DNA from: Quisquiliibacterium sp.
GTDB lineage: Bacteria > Pseudomonadota > Gammaproteobacteria > Burkholderiales > Burkholderiaceae_E
Assembly: GCA_023257915.1 (NCBI GenBank)
Contig: JALRBB010000420.1
Coordinates: forward strand, 1-15,163
Reading direction: 5' to 3'
Length of the DNA: 15,163 nt
In this document: positions 7,930 through 14,754 of the stretch, piece by piece
Layout of the letters: every line of letters starts with the position of its first letter
Position numbering within the stretch: position 1 is the stretch's first letter
Notes under the pieces: generated by a model
Database searches by the model: none
What the model was told of the DNA's origin: nothing
Seen by the model: only the letters and a program-made list of their open reading frames with translations
Program-made: the position numbers and the translations under genes

Positions 7930-8096
7930 TGTCGTTTCCCGGGGCATCATTGGAGGGGCGGCGAAGTGTCGACGCGGCGCCAAGCGACAGCACTACTTGC
8001 TGACGAATTTTGCACAGGGATTATGCGACAGCAGGGAGCTGGTTTGGCGAACACATCGCCAACACCACCCGCCCGCATGGCCCTCGCCGAGCGCTG

Positions 8097-8136
8097 CCGG
8101 TCAGACTTCGGCCGACAGACTCAAGACGAAGACCGG
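8097..8136 (-). terminator. Imperfect inverted repeat, weak terminator candidate after the dehydrogenase
   Basis: CCGGT and CTTCG on the left pair with CGAAGACCGG on the right, with a four-base bulge and a 16-base loop. It lies 25 bases beyond the stop of the hydroxyacid dehydrogenase. No T run follows on the minus strand, so termination here is doubtful. The rest of 7930-8161 contains no convincing gene. Confidence 0.2.
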
Positions 8137-8161
8137 GAGTCAACGGGACAACCGCATGCGC

Positions 8162-9223
8162 CTAGTCGGTCGCGCGCGGCTGGACGTGGACGCCGAAGGC
8201 GGTCTCAAAGCGCTTGGCGTACGCCGGCCAGACCTCAGGGTTAATGATGCGCGGCGGATAGCCGCCCTTCAGGATACCGACGACCTGCTCACCCGAGTAG
8301 CTGGCCGTGTTGCGGCGTGCTTCGCCGGTGACGCCTGCCGTGTGGAAATTGACAACGACATTCTCGAAAGCCATCAACGGATGATCGAGCGGTGGCGGCT
8401 CTTGCTCCCACACATCAAGCCCGGCGCCGGCGATATGACCGGAACGCATGGCGTCGGCCAGAGCGGCCTCGTCATGAATGCCGCCACGGGCAGTGCTCAC
8501 GAACATCGCGCCCTTTTTCATCTTGCCAAAGGCAGCCGCGTTGATCATGTGCATCGTTTCAGGGCTGCGCGGACAATGGACCGACAGGTAATCGCAGGAC
8601 GCCAGCAGTGCGTCGAAACTGACCGCGCGCGCGCCGCGACGCCCGATTTCCTCATTGGTCAGATAGGGATCAAAACCGAGCACTTCCATGCCGAACGCCT
8701 TGCCCAGCGCAGCGACCTTGGTGCCCACATGCCCCATCCCGACCAGGCCCAGCACTTTGCCGAAAATCTCGCGACCCATCAGTTCCTCACGCGGAAAGCC
8801 GGTCTCGCGGCGCAGCCGTCGATCGCTTTCGGTGATGCGGCGCGAAACGTCGAGAATAAGACCCAGCGCCGACTCGGCAACCGACTGCGCGTTAGCGCCA
8901 GCCTGGTTGACCACGATCACTCCGGCGCGCGTACAGGCGGGCACATCGACGGTGTCGTAACCAGCACCGGTGGACGACACGCAAAGCACATTGGGCGCTT
9001 TGGACAAGAGCTCCTCAGTGGCGAACCAACGCTTGGGCGTTTCGTCCTTGGCTGCGGATATCTGGTAGACATGGGCCTGCGCAAGGTCGCGCCAGGCCTG
9101 ATCATCGTTGCCTTCGCGCTTGTTGGTGCGTAGCTCAATGTCGGGCTCGCGCCCCAGGCGCTCGGCGAACGCGGGATCAACCCAGTTATCGAAGCGTACG
9201 ACGAGTTTCTTCTTGGCGGACAC
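8162..9223 (-). CDS. D-isomer-specific 2-hydroxyacid dehydrogenase
   Basis: NAD-dependent oxidoreductase of 353 residues, reducing a 2-keto acid to a D-2-hydroxyacid or the reverse. The substrate-domain motif SSTGAGYDTVDVPA (83-96) is followed by the Rossmann site GLVGMGHVG (159-167), FDPY (184-187, cofactor-selecting aspartate), VSTARGG with catalytic Arg 246, GLDVWEQEPPP with Glu 275, and NFHTAG with His 294, completing the Arg-Glu-His triad. The start is GTG at 9221-9223: GGGAG sits about seven bases upstream on the minus strand. It resembles phosphoglycerate or hydroxypyruvate dehydrogenases but lacks the C-terminal regulatory ACT domain of classical SerA. The 232-base gap to the downstream ligase makes co-transcription uncertain. 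Confidence 0.92.
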   Translation of the reverse strand: MSAKKKLVVRFDNWVDPAFAERLGREPDIELRTNKREGNDDQAWRDLAQAHVYQISAAKDETPKRWFATEELLSKAPNVLCVSSTGAGYDTVDVPACTRAGVIVVNQAGANAQSVAESALGLILDVSRRITESDRRLRRETGFPREELMGREIFGKVLGLVGMGHVGTKVAALGKAFGMEVLGFDPYLTNEEIGRRGARAVSFDALLASCDYLSVHCPRSPETMHMINAAAFGKMKKGAMFVSTARGGIHDEAALADAMRSGHIAGAGLDVWEQEPPPLDHPLMAFENVVVNFHTAGVTGEARRNTASYSGEQVVGILKGGYPPRIINPEVWPAYAKRFETAFGVHVQPRATD

Positions 9224-9261
9224 GTGATTCTCCCTGTGAGCAGATGCGGCGAACTACCGGT

Positions 9262-9277
9262 GAGACGAAAGCGTCTC
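9262..9277. repeat. Perfect 6-bp hairpin
   Basis: GAGACG and CGTCTC enclose the loop AAAG. It stands just left of the omega-RNA-like element and, on the minus strand, within the leader of the hydroxyacid dehydrogenase gene. Confidence 0.5.
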
Positions 9278-9540
9278 GCAATGCGGGCGCTGGCAAGCCT
9301 TGGATGTTAACGGGTTGCAATCCGCTTGGCGGCTAAGACTCGGGGATACACAACCGTGGGCCGGCTGCACAAAACCCGTCTGGTGGAATCCCACCGAGGC
9401 AATGCGACAGGTCGAACCTGATGAAGAGGGCGAAACCGGGGATGTGGGATCGCGCCGATTCGTCGAGACGCAATACCGCACAGGGGAAACCTGGACACAA
9501 CCCAGGGATCGTGACTAACCTAGGACCAGTGGACAGCCCC
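9276..9540 (+). ncRNA. Orphan omega-RNA/HEARO-like structured RNA (IscB-associated type), no iscB nearby
   Basis: No credible protein is encoded here, but the plus strand is rich in pairing. A stem joins CAAGC (9294-9298) plus GGAT (9302-9305) to ATCC plus GCTTG (9320-9328). Its loop segment ACGGGTT (9310-9316) is perfectly complementary to AACCCGT (9373-9379), a 7-bp pseudoknot. GGTGG/CCACC (9382-9395), CAGGT/ACCTG (9408-9420) and CCTGG/CCAGG (9490-9506) form further hairpins. From memory, the published OgeuIscB omega-RNA scaffold shares GGTTGC-R-A-Y-CCG, GGCT-R-AGAC, GG-Y-CCGGC(T)GCAC, a short CTGG..GAWT-CCC hairpin and TGATG-R-AG in the same order. A guide would lie at the 5' end, about 9275-9292. 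Both ends are uncertain. A different structured RNA, such as a group II intron fragment, remains possible. Confidence 0.6.
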
Positions 9541-9555
9541 GTGAAGCACGAAAGA

Positions 9556-9631
9556 TGGCGCGCCCGGCTGGGATCGAACCAGCGACCCCTGGCTTCGGAG
9601 GCCAGTACTCTATCCACTGAGCTACGGGCGC
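9556..9631 (-). tRNA. tRNA-Arg (anticodon CCG)
   Basis: A full 76-base cloverleaf on the minus strand: acceptor GCGCCCG pairs with CGGGCGC, followed by discriminator G and an encoded CCA. The D arm contains AGCTCAGTGGATAGAGT. The anticodon stem TGGCC/AAGCCA frames the loop with CCG, which reads CGG arginine codons. The T arm contains GGTTCGATCCC. Its 3' end lies about 16 bases from the right end of the omega-RNA-like element, and the two are transcribed towards each other. Confidence 0.97.
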
Positions 9632-9641
9632 CAAGAATCGG

Positions 9642-9647
9642 ATTGTA
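9642..9647 (-). promoter_or_regulatory. Candidate -10 box for tRNA-Arg
   Basis: On the minus strand this reads TACAAT, placed about 10 bases before the mature tRNA 5' end at 9631, a normal distance. No strong -35 was seen. Confidence 0.35.
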
Positions 9648-9677
9648 ACCTGCTTACGCTCTGGGCCGCTTTCCCGC

Positions 9678-9683
9678 TACAAT
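9678..9683 (+). promoter_or_regulatory. Candidate -10 box for the cytochrome gene
   Basis: TACAAT on the plus strand, about 85 bases before the cytochrome ATG, in the divergent region shared with the tRNA. The -35 region is weak. Confidence 0.3.
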
Positions 9684-9767
9684 TCAAGGCTTTGACTGAC
9701 CCGGGCCTGGTCGAAAACCCCGTGCCCGGCAGAACCGAATCAAGACATCGCCACTCAGGAAACCGGC

Positions 9768-10283
9768 ATGAGCGAAGAACACTCCCAATTCATCAAGACC
9801 CCCCGGCAGCTGATCACCGTGGTGGTTCTCTCCTTCGTGGTGCCCATCCTGTTGATCGTACTGCTGGTGAAATTCGTCGGCTCCACTCCCAGGACCGGCG
9901 CTGGCGGCACCGCGATGAGCACAGAGGCTGTCGAGGCGCGGATCGCACCGGTGGCGAAATTCGAACTGAAAGATGCCAACGCGCCAAAAACGCTGCGCGC
10001 TGGCGCCGAGGTCTACAAGGCCCAGTGCTCCGCCTGCCATGATTCCGGCGCGGCGGGCGCACCGAAATTCGGCGATGCCGGCGCCTGGGGCGCGCGCATC
10101 AGTGCCGGCTACGAAGCGCTGTTGAAGTCCGTACTCGGCGGCAAGGGTGCGATGCCTAAGCAGTCCGGCGGCGAGTTCGATGACATCGAAATCGCTCGGG
10201 CCATGGTGCACTTGACCAATGCCGGTGGCGCGAAGTTTGAAGAGCCCAAGGCTCCGGCCCCGGCCGCCGCCGCCTCGAAGTAA
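9768..10283 (+). CDS. Membrane-anchored c-type cytochrome (cytochrome c5 family)
   Basis: Monoheme cytochrome c of 171 residues, expected to carry electrons in the periplasm while tethered to the inner membrane. A single hydrophobic segment (about 15-36) near the N-terminus serves as an uncleaved anchor. The heme site is QCSACH (CxxCH at 87-91), and GAMPK (128-131) supplies the likely distal methionine. The GAPKFGDAGAWGAR segment is typical of the c5 family. The C-terminus is an Ala/Pro/Lys-rich tail after residue 155. AGGAAA at 9757-9762 supports the ATG at 9768. A terminator-like hairpin follows the stop codon, so the gene is probably a single unit. The redox partner is unknown; high-potential donors or oxidases are usual for this family. 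Confidence 0.93.
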   Translation: MSEEHSQFIKTPRQLITVVVLSFVVPILLIVLLVKFVGSTPRTGAGGTAMSTEAVEARIAPVAKFELKDANAPKTLRAGAEVYKAQCSACHDSGAAGAPKFGDAGAWGARISAGYEALLKSVLGGKGAMPKQSGGEFDDIEIARAMVHLTNAGGAKFEEPKAPAPAAAASK

Positions 10284-10301
10284 TCCGCGCGCTCCGAAAC
10301 A

Positions 10302-10339
10302 AACCCTCCCGCGGCCTGCGGCTGCGCGAGGGTTATTTT
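10302..10339. terminator. Probable bidirectional terminator between cytochrome and recQ
   Basis: AACCCTC (10302-10308) pairs with GAGGGTT (10328-10334), with an inner GCG/CGC extension. ATTTT follows on the plus strand and TTTGTTTC on the minus strand. It lies between the convergent stops at 10283 and 10383. Confidence 0.7.
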
Positions 10340-10382
10340 CCGCCCGAGGCGACAAGTCGCCGCGCCAGGCGGCGAGCGGGCG

Positions 10383-12296
10383 TCAGCCGCCTGCGTCGGG
10401 CTGCGGCGCCGGCGTATCGCCACGCACCACCGCGAGTATGCCCTCGCCATAGCGCTCGAGCTTGCGTGCGCCGATGCCGGCCACCTGCCCAAGCGCCGAT
10501 ACCGAGTCCGGCTTGAGCACTGCTATCTGCGCCAGCGTCGCATCATGCAGGATCACGTAGGCCGGAACCGACTGCTCTCGCGCCTGGGCAAGCCGCCAGG
10601 CGCGCAATCGTTCGAATAGATCGGTGTCGATCGGCGCGTCGTCCACGCCCGGCGTGACAGCTGCCGCGGCGGCCGCACGCGCAAGCGAGCGACGGCTGCG
10701 GGCCGCCCCCTTGCCTGCCGTCCCGCGCTCGCGAACGTCACTGCGCAGGCTGACCTGGCGCTCGCCGCGCAGAACGGGTCGGGAGTCGGCAGATAGCTTC
10801 AGAGCGCCGTGGGCGTCATGATCGACGCGGGCCAGGCCAAGCGCCACCAGCTGGCGAAACACGCTGCGCCAGGTGGCTTCCGGCAGCGCAGAACCGACGC
10901 CGAACACCGATAGTTGCGCATGGCCCCAGCGCTGCACGCGTTCGCTGTCGCGGCCGCGCAGCACATCGACCAGATGCAGCACGCCAAAGCGCTGACCGGT
11001 GCGATAGATACAAGACAGCGCCATGCGCACCGCTTCGGTGGCATCCCAGGTGCTCGGCGGCGCCAGGCAGTTGTCGCAATTGCCACATGCTTGCGAGGCC
11101 TCGCCGAAATACTCGAGCAGCCGCACCCGCCGGCAGCTGGCGGTTTCGCACAGGCCGAGCAGCGCATCCAGCTTGCCGCCAGCGACCCGCTTGTGCAGCT
11201 CGTCAGCATCGGACTCCTCGATCATCCGGCGCTGCAGCACCAGGTCGGCCATGCCATACGCCATCCAGGCGTCGGCGGGCAAACCGTCGCGCCCGGCGCG
11301 TCCGGTCTCCTGGTAATAGCCTTCAACGCTCTTGGGAAGATCCAGGTGCGCGACGAATCGCACATCAGGTTTGTCGATGCCCATGCCGAAGGCAATCGTC
11401 GCGACCATGACGATGCCATCCTCGCGCTGAAAGCGCGACTGATTCGCGTCGCGCTCGGCGGTGCTCATGCCTGCGTGGTATGGCAACGCGTCGACACCCT
11501 GCGAAACGAGCCACTGCGCGGTGTCATCGACCTTGCGCCGGGACAGGCAGTACACGATGCCGGCATCGCCGGCATGCTCCTGGCGAATAAAGCGCAGCAG
11601 CTGCGTGCGCGCATCCGCGCGATCGACAATGGTGTAGCGAATGTTCGGCCGGTCGAAGCTGGACACGAACACGCGGGCATCCTGCAGCGCAAGCCGGGTG
11701 ATGATCTCGTCGCGGGTTTGCGGATCGGCGGTAGCAGTCAGCGCGATACGGGGTACCTGCGCAAAGCGTTCATGCAGAACCGACAGCTGCAGGTATTCCG
11801 GCCGGAAATCATGCCCCCACTGCGAGACGCAATGCGCCTCGTCGATCGCAAAGAGCGCGAGCCTTGCCTGCCCCAGAAGCTGCAGGAAGGCATCGGTGAG
11901 CAGCCGCTCTGGGGCGACGTACAGCAGGTCTAGCTCCCCGGCCAGAAGCGCCTGTTGCACCGCACGCGCCTGGCGTGCGTCCAGCGAGGAATTGAGCGCC
12001 GCAGCCCGCACGCCAGCCTGGCGCAGCGCGGCCACCTGGTCCTGCATCAGCGCGATCAGCGGGGACACAACGATGCCGCAACCGGCGCGCAGCAGCGACG
12101 GGATCTGGTAGCACAGCGACTTGCCGCCCCCGGTGGGCATCAGGACCAGCGCGTCACAACCCGCGGCCAGTCGCTCGATGATGTCGCGCTGCGAGCCCCG
12201 AAACGCGTCGTAGCCGAAGGTCTCGCGCAGCAAGCGCAGCGCCGGATCCGCCATGTCGCGGGTGCCCGACAGATCGGGTTCGTTGGAAGTAGCCAT
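10383..12296 (-). CDS. recQ: ATP-dependent DNA helicase RecQ
   Basis: 3'-5' DNA helicase of 637 residues in recombination and repair. Domains in order: SF2 helicase core with Q-motif-like FGYDAFRGSQ (27-36), Walker A PTGGGKS (54-60), DEAH box (152-155), TATA (187-190), and IAFGMGIDKPDVRF plus QETGRAGRDG (motifs V and VI); zinc-binding cysteines at about 388, 404, 407 and 410 (CGNCDNC); the RQC winged helix to about 520; an Ala/Arg-rich linker (about 524-548); and a C-terminal HRDC domain (about 553-627). The ATG at 12296 is preferred over an upstream start at 12461, since residues before it are not RecQ-like; a second ATG at 12254 is also possible. No strong ribosome site is visible for either. 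It is complete and of usual length. Confidence 0.96.
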   Translation of the reverse strand: MATSNEPDLSGTRDMADPALRLLRETFGYDAFRGSQRDIIERLAAGCDALVLMPTGGGKSLCYQIPSLLRAGCGIVVSPLIALMQDQVAALRQAGVRAAALNSSLDARQARAVQQALLAGELDLLYVAPERLLTDAFLQLLGQARLALFAIDEAHCVSQWGHDFRPEYLQLSVLHERFAQVPRIALTATADPQTRDEIITRLALQDARVFVSSFDRPNIRYTIVDRADARTQLLRFIRQEHAGDAGIVYCLSRRKVDDTAQWLVSQGVDALPYHAGMSTAERDANQSRFQREDGIVMVATIAFGMGIDKPDVRFVAHLDLPKSVEGYYQETGRAGRDGLPADAWMAYGMADLVLQRRMIEESDADELHKRVAGGKLDALLGLCETASCRRVRLLEYFGEASQACGNCDNCLAPPSTWDATEAVRMALSCIYRTGQRFGVLHLVDVLRGRDSERVQRWGHAQLSVFGVGSALPEATWRSVFRQLVALGLARVDHDAHGALKLSADSRPVLRGERQVSLRSDVRERGTAGKGAARSRRSLARAAAAAAVTPGVDDAPIDTDLFERLRAWRLAQAREQSVPAYVILHDATLAQIAVLKPDSVSALGQVAGIGARKLERYGEGILAVVRGDTPAPQPDAGG

Positions 12297-12447
12297 CGCC
12301 GCGGACTTTAGCAGCCGATAAAAGCAAACGTCGATCCGCACCCAGTGCCTAAGCCAGCCGCTATAAGCAACGGTTCCGAGTAAATCGACGATCTGCGCGC
12401 CGACCTGGACCAGGCGCTGGCAGCCGCCTGATCTGCACCCGATCAAT

Positions 12448-12483
12448 CGCCTGAGATACATTCACGGAAATGTATTTCAGGCG
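12448..12483 (+). promoter_or_regulatory. 15-bp inverted repeat over the ribosome-binding region of the CorC-like gene
   Basis: CGCCTGAGATACATT (12448-12462) pairs with AATGTATTTCAGGCG (12469-12483) over 15 positions, with one G-U pair and the six-base loop CACGGA. The right arm contains AGG, the only Shine-Dalgarno-like bases before the ATG at 12493. As RNA it would hide the ribosome site; as DNA it could be an operator. It has no T run and is not at a gene end, so a terminator is unlikely. Confidence 0.6.
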
Positions 12484-12492
12484 GTGCCAACG

Positions 12493-13830
12493 ATGGAGTT
12501 CCTGTTACTGCTGTTTTTGATCCTGCTAAACGGTGCGTTCGCGATGTCCGAGATCGCGCTGATCGCAGCCCGTAAAGCGCGTCTGCAAAAGATGGTCGCT
12601 GACGGCGAAGCCGGTGCAGCCACAGCGCTTAAGCTTGCCGAGTCACCCACCGACTTTCTGTCGACGATCCAGATCGGCATCACGTCGATCGGCATCCTGA
12701 ACGGCATCGTCGGCGAATCGGTCTTCGCCCGGCCCCTGGGCGACTGGCTCGAAAGCCTGGGCATGACAGGCCGTTGGGCCGATCCGCTGGCTACCGCACT
12801 GGTGGTCGTAATCGTCACTTACCTGACCATCGTGATCGGCGAGCTGGTGCCCAAGCGGCTTGGCCAGATCGGCGCTGAAGCCATTGCCCGCCGGGTTGCC
12901 CGACCGATGCTGTGGCTCGCCACCGTGTCGCGCCCGTTCGTGCAGCTGCTGTCGGCATCGACTCATCTGGTGCTGCGGATTTTCGGGGTGCGCGCGGCGA
13001 GCGCGCCGACCGTGACGCAAGAAGAGATCAACGCGCTGCTCGAGGAAGGCTCCGACGCGGGTGTGATCGAGAAGCAGGAACACGCGATGGTGCGCAATGT
13101 GTTCCGCCTGGATGACCGGCAGATCGCCTCGCTGATGGTGCCGCGCGGCGAAGTCGTGTGTCTGGACGCAACACTGCCGATCGAGGAGAACCTGGCCCGT
13201 ATCGAACAGGAGGCCCACACCCGGTATCCGGTGGTTCGCGGCGGCATGCATGACATCGTTGGCGTGGTCAATGCACGCCAGCTGCTGCTGCACGCACTGC
13301 GCGGCGACAAACCCGACCTGACCACCAGCCTGGAGCCGGCCGCGTTCATGCCCGAAACCCTGACCGGCATGGAGCTGCTCGAGAACTTCCGAACCAGCGG
13401 TGCCGAGCTGGCGTTTGTCATCGATGAATACGGCGAGGTGCTGGGCATCGTGACGCCACAGGACGTCATGGAAGCGATCACCGGCGAGTTCAAACCCCAG
13501 CGCCTGGAAGATTCCTGGGCCGTGCAGCGCGAGGACGGTTCCTGGCTGTTGGACGGACTGATTCCGATCCCGGAGCTCAAAGACCGACTGCGGCTGCCGC
13601 AGGCGCCCGAAGAGGACCGGCAGCAGTACCACACGCTGTCCGGCATGCTGATGCTGCTACTCGGGCGTTTGCCGCACACCGGCGATCGCGTTGACTTCGA
13701 TGGCTGGAACTTCGAGATCGTCGACCTGGACGGCAAACGCATCGACAAGGTGATCGCATCCCGGCTACCGGAAACATCCGGCGAGGTGACACCCGACGAT
13801 CCGCTGACACCGGCGCGCGACGTCGACTAA
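12493..13830 (+). CDS. CNNM/DUF21 membrane protein with CBS pair and CorC/HlyC domain
   Basis: Inner-membrane protein of 446 residues in the family often named hemolysin-like or CorC/YtfL/PaeA, linked to Mg2+ or polyamine transport. The N-terminal CNNM domain has hydrophobic segments at about 2-18, 58-75, 100-118 and 138-165, with MSEIALIAARKARL just after the first and GELVPKRLGQ near 116-125. Two CBS domains span about 210-340 (MVPRGEV, YPVVRGG, IVGVVNARQLL, FVIDEYGEVLGIVT). The C-terminal CorC_HlyC domain (about 350-430) contains DGSWLLDGLIPIPEL and HTLSGMLMLLLGRLP. The ATG at 12493 matches the family start; the frame also opens at GTG 12484, which would leave no room for a ribosome site. 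Toxin activity is not implied. Confidence 0.92.
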   Translation: MEFLLLLFLILLNGAFAMSEIALIAARKARLQKMVADGEAGAATALKLAESPTDFLSTIQIGITSIGILNGIVGESVFARPLGDWLESLGMTGRWADPLATALVVVIVTYLTIVIGELVPKRLGQIGAEAIARRVARPMLWLATVSRPFVQLLSASTHLVLRIFGVRAASAPTVTQEEINALLEEGSDAGVIEKQEHAMVRNVFRLDDRQIASLMVPRGEVVCLDATLPIEENLARIEQEAHTRYPVVRGGMHDIVGVVNARQLLLHALRGDKPDLTTSLEPAAFMPETLTGMELLENFRTSGAELAFVIDEYGEVLGIVTPQDVMEAITGEFKPQRLEDSWAVQREDGSWLLDGLIPIPELKDRLRLPQAPEEDRQQYHTLSGMLMLLLGRLPHTGDRVDFDGWNFEIVDLDGKRIDKVIASRLPETSGEVTPDDPLTPARDVD

Positions 13831-13907
13831 GATCGGCGACTCGCCGCCCCCCGTGGGTGCGGCATCATGCCGGCGTTCGATCCGGCCCCAATCCGAAGGA
13901 GTCCGCA

Positions 13908-14693
13908 GTGAGCATCGTCCCCAATCACACCAAACGACAACTGCAGGCCGGAAAGTTGGCCATCGGCCTGGGCCTTCGCCAGGCGCGCACCGTCGATACC
14001 GCGCAGATCCTGAAAACCGCCGGCTTTGACTGGGCCTTCATCGACTGCGAGCACAACTCGATGAATCCGGACACTGCAGCGCAGATCGCGAGCGCCTCAT
14101 TAGCCATCGGCGTCACGCCGATCGTACGGGTGCCGGGGCTGGAGCATCACCATGCCTCCCGGATGCTGGACAACGGCGCGCAGGGCATCGTGGTGCCGCA
14201 CGTGGACACCGTCGAGGAAGCGCAGCGGGTGGCCTCGCAATGCCGCTTTCCACCGATCGGTCATCGCTCGATGGGCGGCGGGTTGCAGCAACTCGGGTTC
14301 GCATCGATGCCGCTGGGCGAGACCGCCCGCATCATCAACGACGAGACGCTGGTGGTCGTGATGATCGAGTCGCCGCAGGGCGTAGCCAATTGCGATGCCA
14401 TCGCGGCGGTACCCGGCATCGACGTGCTGCTGATCGGCACCAACGACCTGTGTTTCGAGATGGGCATTCCGGGCCAGTTTGACGATGCCCGCGTTACCGA
14501 CGCCTACCAGCGCGTGATCGCCGCCTGCCGTAAGCATGGCAAATTCGCCGGCATGGGTGGTCTGTATACCGGTCCGCTGATCGAGCGCTTCGTTGGCATG
14601 GGCGTGCAAATGGTGCTGGCCGGCTCAGACTTCTCGCTGCTGATGCAAAGTGCGACCGAGCGCGCCAAGCTGGTGCGCGGCTACGAAAAATAA
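13908..14693 (+). CDS. HpcH/HpaI family aldolase (class II, metal-dependent)
   Basis: TIM-barrel pyruvate aldolase of 261 residues, splitting or forming 2-keto-4-hydroxy acids (4-hydroxy-2-oxoheptanedioate or 2-keto-3-deoxy-sugar acid type). Motifs: IDCEHNSM (45-52, catalytic His 49), PIVRVPG with Arg 74, GAQGIVVPHVDT (90-101), VMIESPQGV with metal ligand Glu 154, and LLIGTNDL with metal ligand Asp 180, where many relatives have a GPxDL variant. MVLAGSDFSLL near 236-245 closes the barrel. The GTG at 13908 is chosen because AAGGAG at 13896-13901 stands six bases before it; the frame continues upstream to 13857 without family-like sequence. Convergent with a TRAP permease that could import the substrate. 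Reaction class is clear, substrate is not. Confidence 0.92.
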   Translation: MSIVPNHTKRQLQAGKLAIGLGLRQARTVDTAQILKTAGFDWAFIDCEHNSMNPDTAAQIASASLAIGVTPIVRVPGLEHHHASRMLDNGAQGIVVPHVDTVEEAQRVASQCRFPPIGHRSMGGGLQQLGFASMPLGETARIINDETLVVVMIESPQGVANCDAIAAVPGIDVLLIGTNDLCFEMGIPGQFDDARVTDAYQRVIAACRKHGKFAGMGGLYTGPLIERFVGMGVQMVLAGSDFSLLMQSATERAKLVRGYEK

Positions 14694-14702
14694 TCTTGGG
14701 CT

Positions 14703-14748
14703 TGCGGCCGGCGCGATGCCGGCCGCACAGCGGTTCAGGCCGCTGAAC
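14703..14748. terminator. Two adjacent GC-rich hairpins between convergent genes
   Basis: TGCGGCCGGC (14703-14712) pairs perfectly with GCCGGCCGCA (14718-14727), loop GCGAT. A second hairpin, GTTCAG/CTGAAC (14733-14748), follows. They fill the 61 bases between the aldolase stop and the permease stop and probably end transcription from one or both sides, although no long T run is present. Confidence 0.5.
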
Positions 14749-14754
14749 GGCGGC

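Noticed and set aside
7850..9133. 427-codon plus-strand frame antisense to the hydroxyacid dehydrogenase
   Set aside because: It mirrors the real dehydrogenase gene, which has a full catalytic triad; no motif was seen in this frame.
9420..9436. CTGATGA followed by GAAAC, resembling hammerhead ribozyme core parts
   Set aside because: The seven bases between the two blocks cannot form stem II, and the cleavage-site stem was not found. The blocks fit the omega-RNA pattern better.
9300..9518. Open frame of 72 codons on the plus strand (and overlapping minus frames) in the RNA-like region
   Set aside because: No domain, no convincing ribosome site, and the stretch is explained by RNA structure. 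Similar peptides are probably spurious translations of the RNA.
9556..9631. tRNA-Arg as an integration site for a larger island
   Set aside because: No integrase gene and no repeated copy of the tRNA 3' end were seen in the window.
10914..11933. 339-codon plus-strand frame inside recQ
   Set aside because: Shadow frame opposite intact RecQ helicase motifs.
12297..12461. Upstream extension of the recQ frame
   Set aside because: The added 55 residues do not resemble RecQ, and the region includes the dyad before the CorC-like gene.
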